Shown here in pieces: positions 6,328-10,417 of a stretch of DNA of 10,417 nucleotides; the first letter of the stretch is position 1, and each line of letters opens with the position of its first letter. The stretch comes from an uncultured Lachnospiraceae bacterium (GTDB lineage: Bacteria > Bacillota_A > Clostridia > Lachnospirales > Lachnospiraceae): the NCBI GenBank assembly GCA_902766415.1, contig CACXDR010000183.1, positions 1 through 10,417 of the forward strand, written 5' to 3'. Under the pieces are notes generated by a model that did no database searches, was not told the origin of the DNA, and was given only the letters and a program-made list of their open reading frames with translations. The position numbers and the translations under genes are program-made.

Positions 6328-6423
6328 AGTTTCTTCCTTATATAATACACATCCTCCCGAAGAAGAGGACCGTCGTATATTTCTGATTGATTATTACTGA
6401 TATGTCATTCGGACAAGATAGAG

Positions 6424-6467
6424 TATAACACAGGAGATGTTTCACGTGAAACATCTCCTGTATTATA
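6424..6467. promoter_or_regulatory. 44-bp near-perfect palindrome containing a parS site and a TATAAT
   Basis: The 32 bases at 6430-6461 are a perfect palindrome centred on a parS (6438-6453), flanked by AGGAGA and its complement. Five further bases on each side also pair (one mismatch, 6429 with 6462), giving 44 bp. The minus strand reads TATAAT at 6467-6462, just ahead of the parS, so transcription towards parA from here would start within the palindrome. Whether it acts as promoter, hairpin or only an extended ParB site is open. Confidence 0.55.
6438..6453. promoter_or_regulatory. parS site 1, perfect
   Basis: TGTTTCACGTGAAACA, identical to the B. subtilis-type ParB loading consensus. It lies about 110 bases upstream of parA, inside a longer palindrome. 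Confidence 0.93.
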
Positions 6468-6515
6468 TTTCTCTGAAGAACAACTGTTCCCGTATTCTGT
6501 TTTCGCCGTCTTTCA

Positions 6516-6531
6516 TGTTTCACGTGAAACA
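6516..6531. promoter_or_regulatory. parS site 2, perfect
   Basis: TGTTTCACGTGAAACA, with CA and TG extending the palindrome to 20 bp (6514-6533). It lies 78 bp from site 1. Confidence 0.93.
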
Positions 6532-6619
6532 TGCCTGTTCCTTTTGGAGGGATCCACTCGGTACATCACATTATGTAAAGCAGGTTGCATTCCGGATAAA
6601 CGTCCGGATCGTCCTTCCG

Positions 6620-6827
6620 TGTTCCTCGTGAATATGCGTTTTACCTGCAGTTCCTTTTTCTTTCCGTGATGTTTCACGTGAAACATTGCGGCTCCTTTCA
6701 GAACTGTTTTATCCTCTATGCTTAGCTTAAGATCTTTAGCTCACTTTAGTAGCTGCCTCTTTCTCTGACACGTCACGTCAAACCTGCAGCTTATTTATGG
6801 ATCATTATTTACATTTCACGTGTAACC
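6620..6827. repeat. Three decayed parS-like copies
   Basis: Matches to the 16-bp consensus at 6620-6635 (11 of 16), 6769-6784 (10 of 16) and 6812-6827 (12 of 16, with CACGTG intact). The first and third lie 50 and 49 bp before perfect sites at 6670 and 6861. The weakest (6769) could be chance. ParB binding to these is not expected to be strong. Confidence 0.5.
6670..6685. promoter_or_regulatory. parS site 3, perfect
   Basis: TGTTTCACGTGAAACA, preceded exactly 50 bp away by a decayed copy at 6620-6635, suggesting that both come from a repeated ~50-bp unit. Confidence 0.93.
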
Positions 6828-6860
6828 GGCGGCTCGCTTCAGAGCCTTCTTATCTTTCAA

Positions 6861-6876
6861 TGTTTCACGTGAAACA
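6861..6876. promoter_or_regulatory. parS site 4, perfect
   Basis: TGTTTCACGTGAAACA, 50 bp from site 5 and within the same repeated unit type. Confidence 0.93.
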
Positions 6877-6910
6877 TGCGGTCCGCTTCAAAGGCTTTCT
6901 TGTCTTTCAA

Positions 6911-6926
6911 CGTTTCACGTGAAACA
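6911..6926. promoter_or_regulatory. parS site 5, one mismatch, abutting the rsmG stop codon
   Basis: CGTTTCACGTGAAACA, 15 of 16 to consensus (first base C for T). Its last base, 6926, directly touches the rsmG stop codon (6927-6929). Confidence 0.85.
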
Positions 6927-7661
6927 TCAAAGCGGTTCTTTTGAGGGCAGTCCGGCTTTTCTCGGATACCGGTTGTGAATGTATCCGGTCTTGCGGATCA
7001 CCAGAAGGTTCCGGATGCCTTCCTGGTCCGGCAGTTCGAAGGGAACTGTCTTTTCGAGTCTGCCGCTTAAGAGCGACAGGGCTTTTTCCGCATTGTGGAT
7101 TTCTTCATCTGCTTTTTCCGACTTATAGGGGATAAATAATCCGGTTTTGTGGATAAAAGGCAAACAGTATTCAGACAATGTGGATAAATTTGCAACCGCA
7201 CGGGAAACACACAGATCAAACTTCTCCCTGTAGTCGTGATTTCTGGCAAAATCTTCGGCCCGGCCGTGGAGTGCCTCAATATTCCCAAGCCCAAGCTTTT
7301 CACATTCTGTTTTGATAAAACGGATCCGTTTGTTCAGGCTGTCGAGCAGCGTGAGGCGAAGGTTCGGAAAGGCGATCGCAAGCGGGATCCCGGGGAAGCC
7401 GGCTCCCGTACCAAGATCCAGAATTGTATATGCTTTCTCCGGAAGGTCCGGGACCGCCAGTACCAGGGAGAGACTGTCGACGAAATGCTTGCTTATGACC
7501 TCCTTCATTTCCGTGATCGCGGTGAGGTTCATGACCTTGTTGGTCTCGATCAGGTCCTGGTAAAAAACATAAAACTTCTCCGACTGCTCCTCTGAGAGTT
7601 CAAACGGGAGCACCTTCATTGCCCGCGTTAATTCCTCGATAAAAACATCATGTTCAGACAT
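6927..7661 (-). CDS. rsmG: 16S rRNA (guanine527-N7)-methyltransferase RsmG
   Basis: The longest frame begins at 7742, but I choose the ATG at 7661: AAAGGA lies seven bases before it, upstream ATGs lack a ribosome binding site at useful distance, and the resulting 244 residues match the usual family length (~240). The protein uses S-adenosylmethionine to methylate G527 of 16S rRNA (E. coli numbering). Landmarks: MNLTAI (44-49), the SAM-binding loop DLGTGAGFPG (82-91), LLDSLNKRIRFI (105-116), HGRAEDFA (132-139), SRAVANL (153-159) and a C-terminal LLVIRKT. Residues about 157-190 use unusually AT-rich codons (TTA, TTT, TTG, ATC) and contain the DnaA boxes described separately. It is preceded by mnmG 194 bases away and followed directly by a parS. 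Confidence 0.93.
   Translation of the reverse strand: MSEHDVFIEELTRAMKVLPFELSEEQSEKFYVFYQDLIETNKVMNLTAITEMKEVISKHFVDSLSLVLAVPDLPEKAYTILDLGTGAGFPGIPLAIAFPNLRLTLLDSLNKRIRFIKTECEKLGLGNIEALHGRAEDFARNHDYREKFDLCVSRAVANLSTLSEYCLPFIHKTGLFIPYKSEKADEEIHNAEKALSLLSGRLEKTVPFELPDQEGIRNLLVIRKTGYIHNRYPRKAGLPSKEPL
7094..7187 (-). promoter_or_regulatory. Cluster of DnaA boxes inside rsmG
   Basis: On the minus strand, TTATCCACA appears perfectly at 7187-7179 and 7156-7148. Two 7/9 matches in the same orientation occur at 7135-7127 (TTATCCCCT) and 7102-7094 (AAATCCACA). Start-to-start spacings of 31, 21 and 33 bp are close to whole helical turns. The perfect motif is expected about 0.08 times in a window of this size at even base composition, counting both strands. 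They sit in codons for NLST, FIHK, FIPY and EIHN of RsmG. Binding by DnaA is inferred. Confidence 0.6.
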
Positions 7662-7788
7662 AATCTGATCCTTTGTCCTGACCTTTCCGGATCCGTTCTG
7701 ATTTTGCATCGAAGTATCCGGATCCTTTTTATGTAAGATCATTGTACGATAACCAATTGCTCAATCTGAAGCAGCCTCGCGTCTGTTC

Positions 7789-7860
7789 TTCAGCTTCTCT
7801 TCAGCTGTCCCTGACCTGCCATTCAGCTTTCTTTCGGCAATCATTCAGCAGCCCTTCAGC
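7789..7860. repeat. 11-bp degenerate repeat over the mnmG stop codon
   Basis: On the minus strand, GCTGAA recurs at exact multiples of 11 bp: 7860-7855, 7849-7844, 7827-7822, 7805-7800 and 7794-7789, with GCCGAA at 7838-7833 and a poor copy (GGTCAG) at 7816-7811, seven steps in all. The first copy contains the mnmG stop codon. The array is part of the 194-base mnmG-rsmG gap and has no open frame into rsmG. Confidence 0.7.
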
Positions 7861-9766
7861 TTTCCCCCGCCATACCGTGGGCCTCCAGCCAGACAAGAAG
7901 CACGCTCGTGTCCGCCGGGGAAACACCGGAGATGCGGGACGCCTGCCCGATGGACCGCGGCTTTACCTGGTTCAGCTTCTGCACCGCCTCGAGACGCAGG
8001 CTGCCGACCTTTGAATAATCGAGATCCGCAGGCAGAAGCTTGCCTTCCAGCTTCTTAAACTGCCTGACCTGCTGTTCCTGGCGTCGGATATATCCTTCGT
8101 ACTTGATCTCGATATTCACCTGCTCCGTTACGTCCGCCGGAAGCGCCAGACGGTCCGGGTCGAGCGCGGCGACCTTTTCGTAGTTCAGCTCGGGCCTCGC
8201 GACCAGGTCCGCAAGCGAAACGCCGGTCCGAAGCGCGGCAGAGCCCCAGGATTCAAGCACGCTGTTCACCGCAGCGTTTGCCCCAAGGGTCTTTTTCTTT
8301 AACCGCGCGATCTCCGCGTCGATCGCAGCCTTTTTCGCCCGGACCGCCTTGATCCGCTCTTCAGAAACCAGCCCGATACGATAGCCTGTCTCCGAAAGTC
8401 TCAGATCCGCGTTGTCCTGCCGGAGGAGCAGCCGGTACTCAGACCGCGAGGTCATCATCCGGTACGGCTCGTGGCTTTCCTTCGTCACAAGGTCATCGAT
8501 CAGGACGCCGATATAGCCCTCCGACCTGTCAATGATAAAGGGCTCCCGGCCCAGTACGCGCATGGACGCGTTGACGCCGGCCATAAAGCCCTGGACGGCG
8601 GCCTCCTCGTAGCCTGAGCTCCCGTTGAACTGTCCGCCGGCGAAAAGCCCGCGGATCCTCTTGAATTCCAGGTCCGCGTTCAGCTGCCGCGCGTCTATAC
8701 AGTCGTACTCGATCGCGTACGCGTTCCGCACGACGCGGGCATGTTCAAGTCCGGGCGTCGAATGGATCACCGCGTACTGCACGTCCTCCGGGAGTGAGGA
8801 GGACATGCCGCCAAGGTACATCTCGTGCGTGTAAAGCCCTTCCGGCTCGACGAAGATCTGGTGTCCTGTCTTGTCCGGAAACTTCATGACCTTGTCCTCG
8901 ATAGACGGACAGTACCTGGGTCCCGTACTGTGGATGCTCCCGTTATAAAGCGGGGAGCGGTCGATGTTGGCCCTTATGATCTCATGTGCCGTCTCTCCGG
9001 TGTGCGTGAGCCAGCAGCTTACCTGCGGCTTCTGTACGTCGGCCGGGTCGGTCGAGAAGGAGAACGGGATCACGGGAACATCGCCCTTCTGTTCCTCCAT
9101 CTTTGAGTAGTCGATGGTCCTGCCGTCGACGCGCGCAGGCGTGCCGGTCTTAAAGCGATACATGATCACACCGTTCGCGATCAGGGAGTCGGTCAGGTGG
9201 TTCGCGGCCTTCAGGCCGTTCGGACCGGTGTACTCGCTGATTTCGCCGAATATACAGCGCGCGTTCAGGTAGACGCCGGTCGCGAGCACGACCGCCTTTG
9301 CGTGATACAGCGCGCCGGAAAGCGTTTTCACGCCGGTGCATACCAGCTTTCCGTCCTCCCCTGGCTCCGTGACCAGCTCGCTTACCTCCGCCTGGCGGAT
9401 CTGGAGATGCTCCTGCTTTTCCATGGTCCGCCGCATCTCGCGCGTGTAGGCCTGCTTGTCCGCCTGCGCGCGGAGCGAATGCACCGCCGGGCCCTTGGAC
9501 TCATTCAGCATGCGCGACTGGATGAAGGTCTTGTCGATATTCCTGCCCATCTCGCCGCCGAGCGCGTCGAGCTCTCGTACCAGGTGGCCCTTCGACGTTC
9601 CCCCGATATTCGGGTTGCAGGGCATGAGCGCGATCGAATCGACGCTTACCGTGAACACGATCGTCTCGAGCCCGAGCCGGGCCGCCGCAAGCGCGGCTTC
9701 GCAGCCTGCGTGTCCTGCGCCGACAACGGCGACATCATAATATTCTTCAATATAATTCACTGCCAT
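7856..9766 (-). CDS. mnmG: tRNA uridine-5-carboxymethylaminomethyl synthesis enzyme MnmG (GidA)
   Basis: A 636-residue FAD enzyme that, with MnmE, modifies C5 of the wobble uridine (U34) in certain tRNAs, using methylene-tetrahydrofolate, FAD, NADH and GTP hydrolysis by MnmE. The start [21 protein letters not shown] puts the FAD Rossmann motif GAGHAG at 16-21; CNPNIGG (50-56) and [10 protein letters not shown] (with C286) carry the family cysteines; [19 protein letters not shown] lies near the middle; and the C-terminal [21 protein letters not shown] and [15 protein letters not shown] patterns form the MnmE- and tRNA-binding helical region. Length is normal. It starts 60 bases after mnmE. The ribosome binding site (GAGAG close to the ATG) is weak, so coupling with mnmE or a leader structure may matter. 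Confidence 0.97.
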   Translation of the reverse strand: MAVNYIEEYYDVAVVGAGHAGCEAALAAARLGLETIVFTVSVDSIALMPCNPNIGGTSKGHLVRELDALGGEMGRNIDKTFIQSRMLNESKGPAVHSLRAQADKQAYTREMRRTMEKQEHLQIRQAEVSELVTEPGEDGKLVCTGVKTLSGALYHAKAVVLATGVYLNARCIFGEISEYTGPNGLKAANHLTDSLIANGVIMYRFKTGTPARVDGRTIDYSKMEEQKGDVPVIPFSFSTDPADVQKPQVSCWLTHTGETAHEIIRANIDRSPLYNGSIHSTGPRYCPSIEDKVMKFPDKTGHQIFVEPEGLYTHEMYLGGMSSSLPEDVQYAVIHSTPGLEHARVVRNAYAIEYDCIDARQLNADLEFKRIRGLFAGGQFNGSSGYEEAAVQGFMAGVNASMRVLGREPFIIDRSEGYIGVLIDDLVTKESHEPYRMMTSRSEYRLLLRQDNADLRLSETGYRIGLVSEERIKAVRAKKAAIDAEIARLKKKTLGANAAVNSVLESWGSAALRTGVSLADLVARPELNYEKVAALDPDRLALPADVTEQVNIEIKYEGYIRRQEQQVRQFKKLEGKLLPADLDYSKVGSLRLEAVQKLNQVKPRSIGQASRISGVSPADTSVLLVWLEAHGMAGES

Positions 9767-9784
9767 ATGCTCTCTGTTTCTCAG

Positions 9785-9799
9785 TCCTTAACTTAAGGA
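9785..9799. repeat. 15-bp palindrome in the mnmE-mnmG gap
   Basis: TCCTTAA-C-TTAAGGA is a perfect inverted repeat with one central base. As RNA it could form a five-base stem with a five-base loop, placing AAGGA in the stem, about 19 bases before the mnmG ATG. It has no T-tract and is not a terminator. The role is unknown. Confidence 0.4.
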
Positions 9800-9826
9800 T
9801 CTGTCTCAAGCTGTTTTCTTCCTGCT

Positions 9827-10417
9827 TTACTTCCCGGTGCAGAATTTCTCGAATATACGTTCGATTACATCTTCCCCGACGGTCTCGCCCGTGATCGTTC
9901 CGAGCGCCTCGTACGCGTCCATAAGGTCGATCGAGAAAAAGTCCTCCGGCATGCCGGCTTCAATGCTTTTCCGCACCTCAAGGAGCGAATTCCTCGCGTT
10001 CCGGAGCGCGTCCTTATGCCGCGCGTTCGTGATGTAGATCTGGTCGTTGAAGTCGATCTCCCCGCGGTAAAACATGTCCTTCAGCTCCTGTTCCATCTCG
10101 GGAAGGCCGGTCCCTTCCTTTGCGGAGAAAATGATGACGGGGTGCGAGGTGCGCTTCTTCACTTCCTCATAAAGCGCGGAACTCACGTTTCCAAGGTCGG
10201 ATTTATTCAGGAGGACGATCGCGTTTTTCCCTTCCGCGGAGGCGAGGATCTCCGTATCATCCTCCGCGAGCCCGGACGAGCTGTCGATCACGACCAGAAG
10301 GAGGTCCGCATCGGCCGCTGCCGCCCTGGCGCGTTCCACGCCGATCCGTTCCACCTGGTCGTCGCTTTCCCGGATCCCTGCGGTATCCGTAAGGTTCAGG
10401 CTGAGTCCGGCAAGGCG
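9827..10417 (-). CDS. mnmE: tRNA modification GTPase MnmE (TrmE), C-terminal part
   Basis: The window edge cuts the gene. The 196 visible residues continue in frame to base 10417, well beyond the GTG at 10354, so 10354 is not the true start. They include the end of the GTPase domain: switch II motif DTAGIRESDDQVE (visible residues 11-23), NKSD (G4) and SAKEGTG (G5), then the second part of the helical domain ending in FCTGK, where the family normally has C-I/L/V-G-K; the catalytic cysteine is kept. MnmE partners with MnmG in modifying tRNA U34 and hydrolyses GTP with potassium-dependent dimerization. A full protein is about 455-460 residues, so the tetrahydrofolate-binding N-terminal domain and the P-loop lie outside. 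mnmG follows 60 bases after the stop codon. Confidence 0.96.
   Translation of the reverse strand, partial: RLAGLSLNLTDTAGIRESDDQVERIGVERARAAAADADLLLVVIDSSSGLAEDDTEILASAEGKNAIVLLNKSDLGNVSSALYEEVKKRTSHPVIIFSAKEGTGLPEMEQELKDMFYRGEIDFNDQIYITNARHKDALRNARNSLLEVRKSIEAGMPEDFFSIDLMDAYEALGTITGETVGEDVIERIFEKFCTGK

Larger units (their letters stand above)
6328..6926. other. Origin-proximal parS region without a gene
   Basis: The 599-bp gap between rsmG and parA. It holds five clear and three decayed parS copies (listed separately) and repeated ~50-bp units around several of them. An AT-rich stretch lies at about 6791-6816. No terminator for rsmG and no RNA gene were seen. Short reading frames starting MFHVKH on both strands are simply the parS palindrome read as codons. 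Confidence 0.75.
6829..6928. repeat. Two ~50-bp direct repeats, each ending in a parS
   Basis: Two adjacent units, about 6830-6878 and 6879-6928, share a spacer of the form CGG-C/T-CGCTTCA...CTTTCAA followed by a parS (6861 and 6911). The spacers align along their full 31 to 32 bases with few differences and one single-base gap. Similar spacer text (GCGGCTCCTTTCAGA) follows parS site 3, so the array appears to have grown by duplication. Confidence 0.6.

Noticed and set aside
6338..6631. Short reading frames on both strands beginning MFHVKH
   Set aside because: ATG TTT CAC GTG AAA CAT is the parS palindrome read as codons; no ribosome binding site at proper spacing and no protein-like composition afterwards.
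6690..7187. This block as a complete replication origin (DnaA boxes plus an AT-rich stretch)
   Set aside because: Only two perfect boxes, no clear DnaA-trio or unwinding element, and dnaA is not visible; kept as a DnaA-site finding instead.
7662..7742. N-terminal extension of RsmG to 271 residues
   Set aside because: The ATGs at 7742 and 7709 lack a well-placed ribosome binding site and the extension is polar, whereas the ATG at 7661 has AAAGGA seven bases upstream and gives the normal length.
9197..9796. 199-residue plus-strand frame opposite mnmG
   Set aside because: Antisense shadow of a fully conserved mnmG; composition is typical of reverse-complement frames.

Overview
The window is a chromosomal segment from a GC-rich Firmicute, most likely a Lachnospiraceae-type Clostridium relative. 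Supporting this: the order mnmE-mnmG-rsmG-parA-parB beside a parS cluster, typical of origin-proximal DNA; a DUF4446-type gene directly after parB; an NADP-type hexameric glutamate dehydrogenase; and a DUF3881-like protein, a family I associate with Lachnospiraceae. All genes I accept lie on the minus strand, as expected if the replication origin is to the right, beyond mnmE. The assignment rests on remembered family knowledge, not a search.

Layout, from the right edge in the direction of transcription: the C-terminal 196 residues of mnmE (cut by the window edge), mnmG and rsmG (tRNA U34 modification and 16S rRNA methylation). A gene-free 599-bp block follows with four perfect parS sites, one near-perfect site and three decayed-looking copies. 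Then come parA, parB and a membrane-anchored DUF4446-type gene, packed like an operon and followed by an intrinsic terminator near 3900-3935. Next is a sigma-70/ECF-type sigma factor with an unusual Ala-rich membrane segment and extracytoplasmic C-terminal domain, then gdhA with a structured leader, then a DUF3881-like gene whose ATG sits at the predicted transcription start (a leaderless candidate).

The strongest signals outside the gene list are: (i) two perfect DnaA boxes (TTATCCACA) plus two 7/9 matches, same orientation and about helically phased, inside the rsmG coding sequence and under 250 bp from the parS cluster; (ii) a parS array built from ~50-bp repeated units in different states of preservation, with the leftmost site inside a 44-bp near-perfect palindrome that carries a TATAAT; (iii) short-period degenerate direct repeats (10, 11, 12 and 14 bp) at several gene junctions, two of them running over stop codons; (iv) a gdhA leader where three CAGCTTT copies could compete to pair with one AAAGCTG next to the ribosome binding site; (v) several substitutions in the GdhA substrate pocket.

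The core functions are origin segregation (ParA, ParB, parS, perhaps linked to DnaA through the rsmG boxes), translation quality (MnmE/MnmG/RsmG) and nitrogen assimilation (GdhA). I see no CRISPR array, insertion sequence, tRNA, rRNA or phage gene.
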